Positions 9,271 to 19,058 of a stretch of 64,000 bases of DNA are shown here, in pieces. The notes beneath the pieces are model-generated. The model ran no database searches. It had not been told where the DNA came from and saw only the letters and a program-made list of their open reading frames with translations. The position numbers and the translations under genes are program-made. The stretch comes from Pseudomonas sp. CFII64 (lineage in GTDB: Bacteria; Pseudomonadota; Gammaproteobacteria; Pseudomonadales; Pseudomonadaceae). Location: contig NZ_ATLO01000005.1 in the NCBI RefSeq assembly GCF_000416235.1, forward strand, positions 1-64,000, written 5' to 3'. How positions within the stretch are numbered: the first letter of the stretch is position 1; every line of letters begins with the position of its first letter.

Positions 9271-10614
9271 ATGCCGACCTGCTCGCTCCACCCATTGCCT
9301 TATTCAGCAAACCCAGCCAACGACTTCGCCAGAATCCGTCACGCCCCCGGCGCCATCCTGCTGGACAGCGGTCGCCCGAGCGCCGAGCGAGGCAGGTTTG
9401 ACGTGTTCAGCGCCTGGCCGCTGGAGCAACTGGAAGCGCAACCTCAGGAAAGCGGCGACGGTTTTTTTCAGCGTCTGCGCGACAGCCTTGCGCGACTGGG
9501 CCCGGCGCAATTACCGGCGGGCAGTGAATTGCCTTTTGCTGGCGGGCTGCTGGGTTACCTCGGGTATGACTTCGGTCGCCGTCTGGAGCCGCAACCCGAG
9601 CATGCGGTCGATGATCTGCAATTGCCCGACGCCCGCCTTGGGCTGTATGCCTGGGCGGTCATCACCGACCATCAGGCGCGGACCACCCAACTGATGTGCC
9701 ATCCCTCGCTGGCCCCCGCTGAAGAGCAGCGATTGCTGGAATTGTTCAGGCAACCCATCAATCTGGATACAGCGCAATTCCAACTGACGACAGCGTTCAA
9801 GGCCAATCTCGACGCTGACGATTACCGCGCCGCTTTCGCGCGCATTCAGGCATATATCCAGGCTGGCGATTGTTATCAGGTCAACTTCGCCCAGCGCTTT
9901 CAGGCCACTTGCCAGGGCGACCCGTGGGCGGCGTATTGCGCATTGCGTGCGGCGTGCCCGACGCCGTTTTCCGGGTTTATTGCTTTACCGGATGGCGAGG
10001 CGATCCTGAGTTTGTCCCCGGAGCGCTTCGTCAAGGTCAGTGAGCGTCAGGTCGAGACCCGACCTATCAAAGGCACGCGCCCACGCGGTCGTGATGCGGC
10101 CGAGGACGAGGCCTATGCCGCAGAGCTGTTGGCGAGCCCCAAGGACCGCGCGGAAAACCTGATGATTGTCGATCTGCTGCGCAACGATCTGGGCCGCAGT
10201 TGCCGGATTGGCTCGGTGAAAGTGCCTGAATTGTTCAGCCTGGAAAGCTACCCGAACGTGCATCATCTGGTCAGCAGCGTGACCGGCGAACTGGCGCAGG
10301 ATCATGACCCGCTGGACTTGATTGCCGGGAGTTTCCCTGGCGGCTCGATCACCGGCGCACCGAAGATTCGCGCCATGCAGATCATCGACGAACTGGAGCC
10401 CACGCGGCGTGCCTTGTACTGCGGATCGCTGCTGTACCTGGATGTGCGCGGCGAAATGGACAGCTCCATCGCCATTCGCAGCTTGCTGGTCAAGGACGAC
10501 AAGGTTTCCTGCTGGGGCGGCGGCGGCATCGTGGCCGACTCCGATTGCGAAGCCGAATATCAGGAATCGATTACCAAGGTGCGCGTGTTGCTGGAGACGC
10601 TGGAAGGGCTTTGA
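9271..10614 (+). CDS. pabB: Aminodeoxychorismate synthase component I
   Basis: This 447-residue enzyme converts chorismate and glutamine-derived ammonia to 4-amino-4-deoxychorismate, the first step of p-aminobenzoate and folate synthesis, together with a glutaminase subunit encoded elsewhere. The chorismate-binding domain occupies about residues 180-440, with GDCYQVNFAQRF, RPIKGTRPRG, the nearby EDEAYAAELLASPKDRAENLMIVDLLRNDLGR region and PGGSITGAPKIRAM. The N-terminus MPTCSLHPLPYSANP matches Pseudomonas PabB as I know it; no strong Shine-Dalgarno is visible, only GAG 13 bases upstream. TrpE is the alternative, but the length and N-terminus favour PabB. Transcribed divergently from the accessory block. 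Confidence 0.92.
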   Translation: MPTCSLHPLPYSANPANDFARIRHAPGAILLDSGRPSAERGRFDVFSAWPLEQLEAQPQESGDGFFQRLRDSLARLGPAQLPAGSELPFAGGLLGYLGYDFGRRLEPQPEHAVDDLQLPDARLGLYAWAVITDHQARTTQLMCHPSLAPAEEQRLLELFRQPINLDTAQFQLTTAFKANLDADDYRAAFARIQAYIQAGDCYQVNFAQRFQATCQGDPWAAYCALRAACPTPFSGFIALPDGEAILSLSPERFVKVSERQVETRPIKGTRPRGRDAAEDEAYAAELLASPKDRAENLMIVDLLRNDLGRSCRIGSVKVPELFSLESYPNVHHLVSSVTGELAQDHDPLDLIAGSFPGGSITGAPKIRAMQIIDELEPTRRALYCGSLLYLDVRGEMDSSIAIRSLLVKDDKVSCWGGGGIVADSDCEAEYQESITKVRVLLETLEGL

Positions 10615-10637
10615 TACCCCTGAACCGCCTCGGCCTT

Positions 10638-10776
10638 TTCGGGGACAAGTCCCCTCCTACCTCAAATCTGTTACTCGGTAGGACCGGACTTGTCCAGGAA
10701 GGCGGCGGGTCGGCCGAAGAAGATCTTCAGCGTTCACACCGGCCTATTCGGGGACAAGTCCCCTCCTACCTCAAAT
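10638..10776. repeat. REP-like direct repeats with palindromic core
   Basis: A 30-base unit TTCGGGGACAAGTCCCCTCC... is repeated exactly at 10638-10667 and 10747-10776, same orientation. Each contains the palindrome GGGGAC AA GTCCCC. A diverged relative, TAGGACCGGACTTGTCC, lies between them at about 10679. The second copy overlaps the 3' end of thrH. Confidence 0.75.
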
Positions 10777-11380
10777 CCCGATTCGAGGCCTTGATGAATT
10801 CCTTTTTCAGGTCTTCAAAGGTGTGCACTGCCGGGAACTGCGGGAATTCGCGGATCACGTTTTCCGGGGCGTGGAACAGAATGCCCGCATCGGCCTCGCC
10901 GAGCATCGTGGTGTCGTTGTAGGAGTCCCCGGCAGCGATTACCCGGTAATACAGGGTTTTGAAAGCCAGTACCGATTGACGCTTCGGATCTTTCTGACGC
11001 AGTTGATAGCTGACGACCCGGTCGGTCTCGTCGGTAATCAGCCGATGACAGAGCAAGGTCGGGAAGCCCAGCTGACGCATCAGCGGCTGGGAAAATTCAT
11101 AGAAGGTATCCGACAGAATCACCACCTGAAACCGCTCGCGCAGCCAGTTGACGAACTCGACGGCGCCGTCCAGCGGTTTCAGGGTGCCGATCACTTCCTG
11201 AATATCCGACAGTTTCAGGCCGTGCTCGTCAAGAATGCGCAGGCGCTGCTTCATCAGCACGTCGTAGTCGGGAATATCCCGGGTGGTGGCGCGCAACGAT
11301 TCGATACCGGTTTTTTCAGCAAAGGCGATCCAGATTTCCGGGACCAGCACGCCTTCCAGGTCCAGACAGGCAATTTCCAC
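10766..11380 (-). CDS. thrH: Phosphoserine phosphatase / homoserine phosphotransferase ThrH
   Basis: This 204-residue HAD-superfamily enzyme dephosphorylates phosphoserine and can transfer phosphate to homoserine, linking serine and threonine synthesis. Start: GTG at 11380 preceded by GAGGAG, giving MEIACLDLEGVLVPEIW, the known ThrH N-terminus. Longer frames from ATG at 11410 lack support. HAD motif I is DLEGV (Asp7), motif II is VILSDTFYEF, and motif III/IV is KRQS ... AAGDSYNDTTM. Length agrees with the P. aeruginosa family member (about 205). Convergent with pabB; the 3' end runs into a REP-like repeat. Confidence 0.95.
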   Translation of the reverse strand: MEIACLDLEGVLVPEIWIAFAEKTGIESLRATTRDIPDYDVLMKQRLRILDEHGLKLSDIQEVIGTLKPLDGAVEFVNWLRERFQVVILSDTFYEFSQPLMRQLGFPTLLCHRLITDETDRVVSYQLRQKDPKRQSVLAFKTLYYRVIAAGDSYNDTTMLGEADAGILFHAPENVIREFPQFPAVHTFEDLKKEFIKASNRDLR

Positions 11381-11550
11381 AGGACACTCCTCGAGGGACA
11401 TCATCGTCAAAAAGAACCGGCACTTTAGGGGCTGTTGCTGTTTCAGCGCAACATAAGCGCAACAACTGTAAACCGGCCAACTCGGCGAAAGATTTTGTTA
11501 ACATTCGCGTCATTACGAGCGCCTAAGCGCCAAATTTAGGAAACCGCCTG

Positions 11551-12285
11551 ATGAGCCAACCCTTCGACGTCGTGGGTCTCGCCGCGACTTACGCCAACAA
11601 GTCCCCACAGGACATCCTGAAACTGGCTTTTGAGCATTTCGGTGATGATCTGTGGATTTCCTTCAGCGGTGCCGAGGATGTGGTGCTGGTGGACATGGCC
11701 TGGAAACTGAACAAGAACGTCAAGGTCTTCAGCCTCGACACTGGCCGCCTGCACCCGGAAACCTATCGTTTCATCGAGCAAGTGCGCGAGCACTACAAGA
11801 TCGACATCGAGATCATGACCCCGGACCAGCAGAAGCTCGAACCCTTCGTCAAGGAAAAGGGCTTGTTCAGCTTCTATCGCGACGGTCATGGCGAGTGCTG
11901 CGGCATCCGCAAGATCGAACCGCTGCGGCGCAAGCTGGCCGGCGTCACCGCCTGGGCCACCGGGCAACGTCGCGACCAGAGCCCCGGCACCCGCAGCCAC
12001 GTCGCGGCACTGGAAATCGACACGGCTTTTTCGACACCGGAACGCACCCTGTATAAATTCAATCCGCTGGCGCAGATGACCAGCGAGGAAGTCTGGGGCT
12101 ACATCCGCATGCTGGAGCTGCCGTACAACAGCCTGCACGAACGCGGTTTCATCAGCATCGGTTGCGAACCCTGCACGCGGCCCGTGCTGCCCAATCAGCA
12201 CGAGCGCGAAGGCCGCTGGTGGTGGGAAGAAGCCACGCAGAAGGAATGTGGCTTGCATTCGGGGAATTTGATCGCGAAGGTTTGA
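11551..12285 (+). CDS. cysH: Adenylylsulfate (APS) reductase, assimilatory
   Basis: The 244-residue enzyme reduces activated sulfate to sulfite with thioredoxin in cysteine biosynthesis. It carries the paired cysteines Cys116-Cys117 ([10 protein letters not shown]) and Cys205/Cys208 (GCEPCTR) that ligate a 4Fe-4S cluster, which marks APS-type rather than PAPS-type reductases, and the C-terminal catalytic KECGLH (Cys233). [10 protein letters not shown] near residue 38 is the PP-loop nucleotide site. AGGA lies nine bases before ATG. It is convergent with cysB, the usual activator of sulfur-assimilation genes. Although named cysH, the substrate is most likely APS. Confidence 0.96.
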   Translation: MSQPFDVVGLAATYANKSPQDILKLAFEHFGDDLWISFSGAEDVVLVDMAWKLNKNVKVFSLDTGRLHPETYRFIEQVREHYKIDIEIMTPDQQKLEPFVKEKGLFSFYRDGHGECCGIRKIEPLRRKLAGVTAWATGQRRDQSPGTRSHVAALEIDTAFSTPERTLYKFNPLAQMTSEEVWGYIRMLELPYNSLHERGFISIGCEPCTRPVLPNQHEREGRWWWEEATQKECGLHSGNLIAKV

Positions 12286-12293
12286 GTGCCACC

Positions 12294-12328
12294 GATTCCG
12301 TTGGAGCGCCGCTCGCTCCAACGGAATC
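12294..12328. terminator. Perfect 15-bp hairpin between convergent cysH and cysB
   Basis: GATTCCGTTGGAGCG at 12294-12308 pairs perfectly with CGCTCCAACGGAATC at 12314-12328 around a 5-base loop. There is no T run, so it may be a REP-derived mRNA 3' stabiliser or a bidirectional stop rather than a classic terminator. Confidence 0.6.
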
Positions 12329-12334
12329 TATGCA

Positions 12335-13318
<984 letters not shown>

Positions 13319-13448
13319 TCAAAGCAGGAAGACGCCCAAGGCATCAGCGACGCTATATAACTGGATTAATGGTAAGAGCAAGACAGCTAGAACTTTTTAT
13401 CACTTTTAAGCGGCAAAGGCACGCTCGATTTTTTGTCTGAGCCTCATC

Positions 13449-13943
13449 TCACCGACGCGCGCCCTTGCCGCAGCCCGGCACCATGTAAACCGGAACCTCC
13501 GACAGTTGCAGAACCCGGGCTGCCGTGCGGCCAATCGGTGCAGTGGTTTCCGTGCCGTGGCTATGACTGCCCACTACCAGCAGGTCGACTTCAAGCTGTT
13601 GCGCCTGCTCCAGAATCACGTTGCATGGATCGCCCTGCACCACGCGCACGGTGCGGATCAAGGCCAGATCCTGATGCCCGTCCCCCAGCTCTTCGCGAAA
13701 TCCGTCCAGCACCCGCTGCTCGATCCCCTCCAGCACCGTGTTGAGCCCCTGGCGGTGCAGTTCCTTCAGCGCGTCTTCACTCAGATAACTTTGTAGTACA
13801 GATTCAGCAAACAACCCCATCGGCTCAACCACATGGATCACATAAAGCTCGGCGTTAAAGGTTCGAGCCAGTGCCAGCGCGTGCTGCATGACGTAGGGCG
13901 CATACAGACTCAGGTCAGTGGCATACAGCATCGAACGAATCAT
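13449..13943 (-). CDS. Universal stress protein (UspA family)
   Basis: This 164-residue single-domain UspA protein begins MIRSMLYATDLS, the typical first strand of the fold, after GGGAGG. The C-terminal half carries DLLVVGSHSHGTET, followed by GRTAARVLQLSEVPVYMV, the ATP-binding G-2X-G-9X-G(S/T)-like loop, here with H in place of some glycines. Such proteins bind nucleotides and are induced by stress, starvation or anaerobiosis; the specific client is unknown. It sits between cysB and the 5'-nucleotidase gene, all on the minus strand. Confidence 0.9.
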   Translation of the reverse strand: MIRSMLYATDLSLYAPYVMQHALALARTFNAELYVIHVVEPMGLFAESVLQSYLSEDALKELHRQGLNTVLEGIEQRVLDGFREELGDGHQDLALIRTVRVVQGDPCNVILEQAQQLEVDLLVVGSHSHGTETTAPIGRTAARVLQLSEVPVYMVPGCGKGARR

Positions 13944-14037
13944 ATGACCTCCCGAACAGCCAGAATGGCGGAGATGGATTCAGCTTAGCAGCGCGCCAAA
14001 AAGTGCGACGGCGATTACCCGTTCACGCGGCAAACGT

Positions 14038-14943
14038 TCAAATTTTTATTTCGTTGCTGATGCCGTGGGGGACGTGGCCGGTGGCGACCACATCGCGGGC
14101 TTTTTCACAGTGGCCGGGTTGATCATCGAAGAACACGTCGGCTGCGAAGGCTTCGAGAAACGCGGATTTTTCCAGGCCGCCAAGGAACAGCGACTCGTCC
14201 AGGCGGATGTCCCATTCGCGCAGTGTACGAATCACCCGCTCATGAGCCGGCGCCGAGCGCGCCGTGACCAATGCAGTGCGAATCGGACAGGCTTCCTCGG
14301 GAAACTCGCGCTGCAACAGATTGAGCGCCGCCAGGAACGGTTTGAACGGGCCGCCGCGCAATGGCTCGCGGGCCGACTGGCGCTCACTGGCTTGAAAGGC
14401 TTCAAGACCGCCCGATTGGTAAACGCGCTCCGATTCGTCAGAAAACAGCACGGCATCGCCATCAAACGCAATGCGCAGTTCGGCGCTGGCGGCACGTCGC
14501 GCCCCGCCCGAGAGAATGGTCGCTGCCGCGAAACCGGCATCCAGGGCACTGCGCACATCCTCGGCGTGCGTGGAAAGAAACAGATGGCAGCCGAAGGCTG
14601 CCAGATAAGGATAAGGGCTGCGACCGCCGACGAATGCCGCGCGGGAAATGTCCAGGCCGTAATGCTGAATCGAGTTGAACACCCGCAAGCCCGTGTCGGC
14701 GCTGTTGCGGGAAACCAGGATGACCTCGACCCGCGCCTTGCTCATGCTCGCATTGAGGCTCAACAGCTTCTGCACCAACAGAAACGCATCGCCGGGCTCA
14801 AGGATCTCGTCTTCATGAGCGATCTGATATTTGCGGTACGCCGCGACGCCGTCCGCCATGTAGATCGCGTGACTGTCACGCAGGTCGAACAAGGCGCGGG
14901 AGGAAATCGCCAGGACCAGCTTGTTGCCTTGATCGTTTGCCAT
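14038..14943 (-). CDS. Cytosolic 5'-nucleotidase (NT5C1-like)
   Basis: The 301-residue protein is the bacterial homologue of mammalian cytosolic 5'-nucleotidase IA, which removes phosphate from nucleoside monophosphates. Motifs seen are LAISSRALFDLRD near residue 12 (phosphatase motif I region), VEVILVSRNSADTGLRVF, ELRIAFDGDAVLFSDESERV (about 155-174) and VFFDDQPGHCEKA near the C-terminus. AAGGCGG precedes the ATG. It is the third gene of a tight minus-strand operon, 20 bases after the PanE-like gene. Substrate preference cannot be read from sequence. Confidence 0.85.
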   Translation of the reverse strand: MANDQGNKLVLAISSRALFDLRDSHAIYMADGVAAYRKYQIAHEDEILEPGDAFLLVQKLLSLNASMSKARVEVILVSRNSADTGLRVFNSIQHYGLDISRAAFVGGRSPYPYLAAFGCHLFLSTHAEDVRSALDAGFAAATILSGGARRAASAELRIAFDGDAVLFSDESERVYQSGGLEAFQASERQSAREPLRGGPFKPFLAALNLLQREFPEEACPIRTALVTARSAPAHERVIRTLREWDIRLDESLFLGGLEKSAFLEAFAADVFFDDQPGHCEKARDVVATGHVPHGISNEIKI

Positions 14944-14963
14944 GAGTCCGCCTTGCAGCCTGA

Positions 14964-15920
14964 TCAGCTGTTTCGTGTATTGATAAAAGCCAGCACCTGA
15001 TACAGCATGCGCACACGCGGCATGTCACAGCCCGCCTGCGCGGCCGCCGCCAGTGGCACAGCGTAGATAGCCTCAAGTTCGAGGGGACGCCGCTCGTGAA
15101 AATCGTGATACATGCTGGGTCGATAGTCCGGCATTTTCTCGGTGACGGCGAACAGATGGTCGGCGAAACCGTCGGGCAACACGTGGCCGCATGCCTGGGC
15201 GCCCTGCACCACCTCGGCCATCAGCGCCTGGATCAGCTCGCGACTTTGCGGATCCGTCATCAGCGGCGTGGTGCTGGCTTGCAGCAACGCCGACAACCCG
15301 TTGTAGGGGATGTTCCAGACCAGCTTCTGCCAGCGCGCCAGTTGCAGGTTGGGCATGGCATGCGCGTCGAGGCCGGTGGAGCGGAGCAGGTTCGCGCCCT
15401 CTTCCACCCACGCAAGTTGGCCGGCCGCATCGTTTGCCGGACCGCTGTGATAACCCAGGCTCACGGCGCCAAACGCCTGATGCGCGACGATGCCGGGTGC
15501 CGTGCGGTGCGCGCAGACGAAACATAGGCCGCCCAACAGGTGCAGCGAATCAGGTAGCCGGCTGCGCAGGCTGTCTTCGACACCAAGGCCATTTTGCAGA
15601 ACCAGCACCTTGGCCCCAGGTGCAGCGGCCTGCGCAATGGCCGGTGCCAGTTCGGCGTTGCTGGTGGCTTTGGCGCCTACCAGCAGCCAATCGCACAGGG
15701 GCATGTCTGCGGCGCAGGAATACGCCTGTACCGGATTCAGCGTCAGTTCGCCAAACACCGCGCTGTCCACGCGCAAGCCGTGTTGCGTCACCGCGGCAAA
15801 TTCACTGCGCAGCAAAAAATGCACATCGAAACCGGCGCGTGCCAGCATCACGCCATAAAAACCGCCGATGGCGCCGGTGCCGATAATTCCGATTCGGGGT
15901 CGCGTCACGTCATGGCTCAT
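14964..15920 (-). CDS. Putative 2-dehydropantoate 2-reductase (PanE/ApbA family)
   Basis: This 318-residue NADPH-dependent ketopantoate-reductase family member has an N-terminal Rossmann fold, GIIGTGAIGGFYGVMLARAG (about 11-30), a conserved lysine region WQKLVWNIPYNGLSAL and the C-terminal helical ApbA_C domain ending in PRVRMLYQVLAFIN. The family reaction is ketopantoate to pantoate in pantothenate synthesis. Pseudomonads usually carry several paralogues, so the true PanE role is not certain. It lies 30 bases downstream of the thioredoxin-like gene and 20 upstream of the nucleotidase gene. Confidence 0.85.
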   Translation of the reverse strand: MSHDVTRPRIGIIGTGAIGGFYGVMLARAGFDVHFLLRSEFAAVTQHGLRVDSAVFGELTLNPVQAYSCAADMPLCDWLLVGAKATSNAELAPAIAQAAAPGAKVLVLQNGLGVEDSLRSRLPDSLHLLGGLCFVCAHRTAPGIVAHQAFGAVSLGYHSGPANDAAGQLAWVEEGANLLRSTGLDAHAMPNLQLARWQKLVWNIPYNGLSALLQASTTPLMTDPQSRELIQALMAEVVQGAQACGHVLPDGFADHLFAVTEKMPDYRPSMYHDFHERRPLELEAIYAVPLAAAAQAGCDMPRVRMLYQVLAFINTRNS

Positions 15921-15950
15921 GCCGATCTCCTTGCTTGTTGATGGCCGGGC

Positions 15951-16286
15951 TCAGGGCAGTTCATCGGGTTCACGGATCAATCCCAGGTTCAAGGCGGCGC
16001 GGATTGCGCTCTCGGTGAGCGGCGCACGCAGCGCGCCGAAAAACTCGCCGTCGCGCACGATGAACAATGCCGGCAGATGAAACACTTCATAGCGCTCTAC
16101 CGCGCCGCCGTTTTCCTCGGCATCGATCCAGCACAATCGCTGCACCGGTAAACCCAGTCGGGGCAGCTGTTGCCGGGCATAACGGCAGCTTGCACAACCG
16201 ACGCTGGTGAAGATCAGCAGCGAGATGCCAGGCAATTGCAGCAGTTGTTGGTCGACATCAAAGTCGCTCAGTTCAAGCTGATCCAA
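15951..16286 (-). CDS. Thioredoxin-like protein, TTG start
   Basis: The 111-residue product has a thioredoxin fold with the redox motif CASCRYARQQLP near residue 33 (Cys-Ala-Ser-Cys) and the cis-proline segment VFHLPALFIVRDGEFFG. The start chosen is TTG at 16286, because a consensus AGGAGG lies seven bases before it; the frame extends further upstream (ATG at 16340) without such a site. It is the first gene of the operon with the PanE-like reductase and nucleotidase. A disulfide-exchange role is inferred; the partner is unknown. Confidence 0.8.
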   Translation of the reverse strand: MDQLELSDFDVDQQLLQLPGISLLIFTSVGCASCRYARQQLPRLGLPVQRLCWIDAEENGGAVERYEVFHLPALFIVRDGEFFGALRAPLTESAIRAALNLGLIREPDELP

Positions 16287-16540
16287 GAAAACGCCTCCTG
16301 TAAGGCAGCACACTATCCGTTTCCCCGCGGGTGCTTGCAAATATCCTTGTAACGCCCGCAGACCAAAAAACCTGCATTAACAGTGACCATCCAGCCTTTA
16401 CCAAGGGATAAAGCGGTGTTTGCCCATTGTCGAACAACGGCCTAACGCGCTAAGGTTCCGCTCCCCGCTGCGCTCCAATCATGCTGGCTTCGCCGCACGG
16501 GCTACGTTGGCGGCCAGCACCGTGACCTGATGAGAACACG

Positions 16541-17617
16541 ATGGCTGATCTACCGATTGACGACCTCAACGTTTCTTCCAACGAGACTCTGATCACGCCG
16601 GATCAGCTCAAGCGCGAAATCCCGTTCTCCGCTGCTGCTCTGCGCACCGTGAGCCAGGGCCGCGAAGTCATCCGCAACATCCTCGACGGCAAGGATCATC
16701 GCCTGTTCGTGGTGATCGGGCCGTGCTCAATCCACGACATCAAGGCTGCCCACGAATACGCCGAACGCCTCAAAGCGTTGGCTGCGGAAGTGTCTGACAC
16801 CTTGTATCTGGTGATGCGCGTCTATTTCGAGAAGCCGCGTACAACCGTCGGCTGGAAAGGTCTGATCAACGATCCGTACCTGGATGACTCGTTCAAGATT
16901 CAGGACGGCCTGCACATCGGTCGTCAATTGCTGCTGGATCTGGCTGAAATGGGCCTGCCGACCGCAACCGAAGCGCTGGACCCGATCTCCCCGCAATACC
17001 TGCAGGACCTGATCAGCTGGTCGGCCATCGGTGCGCGCACCACCGAATCCCAGACTCACCGGGAAATGGCTTCGGGCCTGTCCTCGGCCGTCGGCTTCAA
17101 GAACGGCACCGATGGCGGCCTGACCGTGGCGATCAACGCCTTGCAGTCCGTTTCCAGCCCGCACCGGTTCCTGGGCATCAACCAGGAAGGCGGCGTCTCC
17201 ATCGTGACCACCAAGGGCAACGCCTACGGTCATGTGGTGCTGCGCGGCGGTAACGGCAAGCCAAACTATGACTCGGTGAGCGTTGCGCTCTGCGAGCAGG
17301 CGCTGAACAAGGCCAACATCAAGCCAAACATCATGGTCGATTGCAGCCACGCCAACTCCAATAAGGATCCGGCCTTGCAGCCGCTGGTCATGGAAAACGT
17401 CGCCAACCAGATTCTGGAAGGCAACCAATCGATCATCGGCCTGATGGTTGAAAGTCATTTGAACTGGGGTTGTCAGGCAATTCCGAAAGATCTGTCTGAA
17501 CTGCAATACGGCGTATCCGTGACCGATGCCTGCATCGATTGGGAAAGCACCGAAAAAACCTTGCGCAGCATGCACGCCAAACTCAAGGATGTGCTGCCCA
17601 AGCGCGAACGCGCTTAA
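16541..17617 (+). CDS. 3-deoxy-7-phosphoheptulonate (DAHP) synthase, class I
   Basis: The 358-residue enzyme condenses phosphoenolpyruvate and erythrose-4-phosphate, the first step of the shikimate pathway. The signature VVIGPCSIHD (about 57-66), GARTTESQTHREMASGLSS, FKNGTDG and the metal/substrate segment MVDCSHANSNKD are intact, and length fits the AroF/AroG/AroH type. Which aromatic amino acid inhibits it cannot be read with certainty, so no symbol is given. GAGAA precedes ATG at modest strength. A strong terminator follows 19 bases after the stop. Confidence 0.94.
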   Translation: MADLPIDDLNVSSNETLITPDQLKREIPFSAAALRTVSQGREVIRNILDGKDHRLFVVIGPCSIHDIKAAHEYAERLKALAAEVSDTLYLVMRVYFEKPRTTVGWKGLINDPYLDDSFKIQDGLHIGRQLLLDLAEMGLPTATEALDPISPQYLQDLISWSAIGARTTESQTHREMASGLSSAVGFKNGTDGGLTVAINALQSVSSPHRFLGINQEGGVSIVTTKGNAYGHVVLRGGNGKPNYDSVSVALCEQALNKANIKPNIMVDCSHANSNKDPALQPLVMENVANQILEGNQSIIGLMVESHLNWGCQAIPKDLSELQYGVSVTDACIDWESTEKTLRSMHAKLKDVLPKRERA

Positions 17618-17633
17618 GCCTGCACGCAGAAAC

Positions 17634-17664
17634 AAAAACGCCGGGCATTTGCTCGGCGTTTTTC
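17634..17664 (+). terminator. Rho-independent terminator of the DAHP synthase gene
   Basis: AACGCCGGGC, loop ATTT, GCTCGGCGTT then TTT, with an A run on the other side (AAAAA at 17634), making it probably bidirectional and serving the convergent GNAT gene too. Confidence 0.85.
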
Positions 17665-17690
17665 ATTGCACGGTCAGTCGAAGGCGTAAG

Positions 17691-17972
17691 TCAGATCTTG
17701 GCGGCCTGGCGCTGGTTACGTTCCATGTAACGCTCGACATAGGAACATGACGGAATCACGGTGTATCCCATTCTGTCGGCGTAATCGAGCGCCTGCTCGG
17801 TAAGCGCCGCAGCGATACCCCTGCCACGCAGGGCATTGGGTACGAAGGTCCGGTAAATATCCAGAGTCTGCTTACCCAGGTCCATATAGGTCAGGTAGGC
17901 ACGGTGACCTTCAATATTGATCTCGAACTGGTGACCGTTCTGATCATGGTGGATGGACAACGCCTCGCTCAT
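17691..17972 (-). CDS. Small GNAT-type N-acetyltransferase
   Basis: This 93-residue protein starts at MSEALSIHHD, preceded by GAGGAG. It is of the short YjdJ-like acetyltransferase type: acetyl-CoA motif VPNALRGRGIAAALTEQALD (about 43-62), then YTVIPSCSYVERYM. The size is normal for this minimal family (about 90-100). Substrate unknown. It ends 27 bases beyond the shared terminator and is convergent with the DAHP synthase gene. Confidence 0.85.
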   Translation of the reverse strand: MSEALSIHHDQNGHQFEINIEGHRAYLTYMDLGKQTLDIYRTFVPNALRGRGIAAALTEQALDYADRMGYTVIPSCSYVERYMERNQRQAAKI

Positions 17973-18580
17973 CACTACTCCTCGCGGGTCTTGGAATTGG
18001 ACCCCTACCTTACCGATGTTTTTCCGGCGAAGGAACATCTACGCCACCCCGTGCCTGTTTTGGACACCGAGAAGAGCTTTGCTGATCCCAACAAAAGAGC
18101 ACCTGCAAATAGTAGGCGTCATTGGGGAATATGCTCAAGCGTGTCTACCGCAAAAAATCGCGATTGAACATCTGACGACGCAGATAGTTATGCCGATCCT
18201 CACCGAATCTTGTCGATTGAGACGTGCGGGCCAATTGAAAGTCACGTCGGCATGGGTCAGGTACATCAACAATCAGCCGCAGCCGTTAATGGCAAAGGCG
18301 CGCGTCATTGACTAACGTTGGGTGTAGGAACGTCGCTTTCGTTGGAGAGCCTGGCGATCCTGCGCGTCACAGCGAGCAGAAAGTGCACCGTCCCAAGACT
18401 GAATATTTTCTGGATAAATAGCGTGAGCAGTTTCACCGAACACTTTCAAAGCCAAGAAATTTTGTGCTTCTTGCGCTTGGTCAGTTTACTTACTACAAAC
18501 AATGGGTAGTATGTACGCCGGTCATTTTCTCACTTTCGAGAGATGACTAAATTGAAAAAAAGTCCTTGAAGGGGAACACG
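17973..18580. other. Long gap upstream of oprI
   Basis: No supported gene is seen in about 600 bases; small frames here lack ribosome sites and family features. The last 100 bases before oprI are AT-rich and should contain its promoter. Confidence 0.5.
18485..18512 (+). promoter_or_regulatory. Candidate sigma-70 promoter for oprI
   Basis: TTTACT (18485-18490) and TAGTAT (18507-18512) are spaced 16 bases apart, each matching four of six consensus positions, in an AT-rich stretch 70-95 bases before the oprI start. Placement is by eye only. Confidence 0.35.
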
Positions 18581-18832
18581 ATGAACAACGTTCTGAAATT
18601 CTCTGCTCTGGCTCTGGCTGCAGTTCTGGCCACCGGTTGCAGCAGCGTATCCAAAGAAACCGAAGCTCGCCTGACCGCTACCGAAGACGCAGCAGCTCGT
18701 TCGCAAGCTCGCGCTGATGAAGCTTATCGCAAAGCTGACGAAGCTTTGGCTGCAGCTCAAAAAGCTCAGCAAACTGCTGACGAAGCCAACGAGCGCGCTC
18801 TGCGTATGTTGGACAAGGCTAGCCGCAAGTAA
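18581..18832 (+). CDS. oprI: Major outer-membrane lipoprotein OprI (Lpp-like)
   Basis: This 83-residue lipoprotein is nearly identical to P. aeruginosa OprI as I know it. The signal peptide ends LAAVLATGC, the lipobox with lipidated Cys20. The mature part is an alanine-rich coiled coil ([20 protein letters not shown]) ending ...LDKASRK, whose C-terminal lysine can be joined to peptidoglycan. It tethers the outer membrane to the cell wall. GAAGGGG precedes ATG; an in-frame ATG 15 bases upstream is not used. A strong terminator follows, as expected of a very abundant short mRNA. Confidence 0.97.
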   Translation: MNNVLKFSALALAAVLATGCSSVSKETEARLTATEDAAARSQARADEAYRKADEALAAAQKAQQTADEANERALRMLDKASRK

Positions 18833-18854
18833 TAATCCCTCGGGATTATTGATT

Positions 18855-18883
18855 AGCCGACCCGGTTCCGGGTCGGCTTTTTT
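18855..18883 (+). terminator. Rho-independent terminator of oprI
   Basis: AGCCGACCCGG, loop TT, CCGGGTCGGCT followed by TTTTTT, just after the oprI stop. The stem is 11 perfect base pairs. Confidence 0.92.
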
Positions 18884-18920
18884 GTGGCCTATGCTTTACG
18901 GCGGAGGTGTTGGAAAGGGG

Positions 18921-19031
18921 CTTTTGTGGGAGAGGACTCGTCCTCGATAGCCAGTCCAGACGATCCGAATCCGCCTTACCTACCTGCGGTGCTGAAACGA
19001 TAGCCATCGAGGACAAGTCCTCTCCCACAAG
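18921..19031. repeat. Inverted REP pair (REPIN) between oprI and the L,D-transpeptidase gene
   Basis: Two inverted copies of a TGTGGGAGAGGACT(C/T)GTCCTCGAT(A/G)GC unit, at 18921-18951 and 19002-19031, are separated by 50 bases. Each contains the palindrome GAGGAC..GTCCTC, a family distinct from the REPINs at 39578 and 56937. Confidence 0.8.
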
Positions 19032-19058
19032 TAGACGGCATGACTTCGGATATACGTC

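Noticed and set aside
11536..12321. A 261-codon minus-strand frame opposite cysH
   Set aside because: Antisense shadow of cysH; no recognised motifs.
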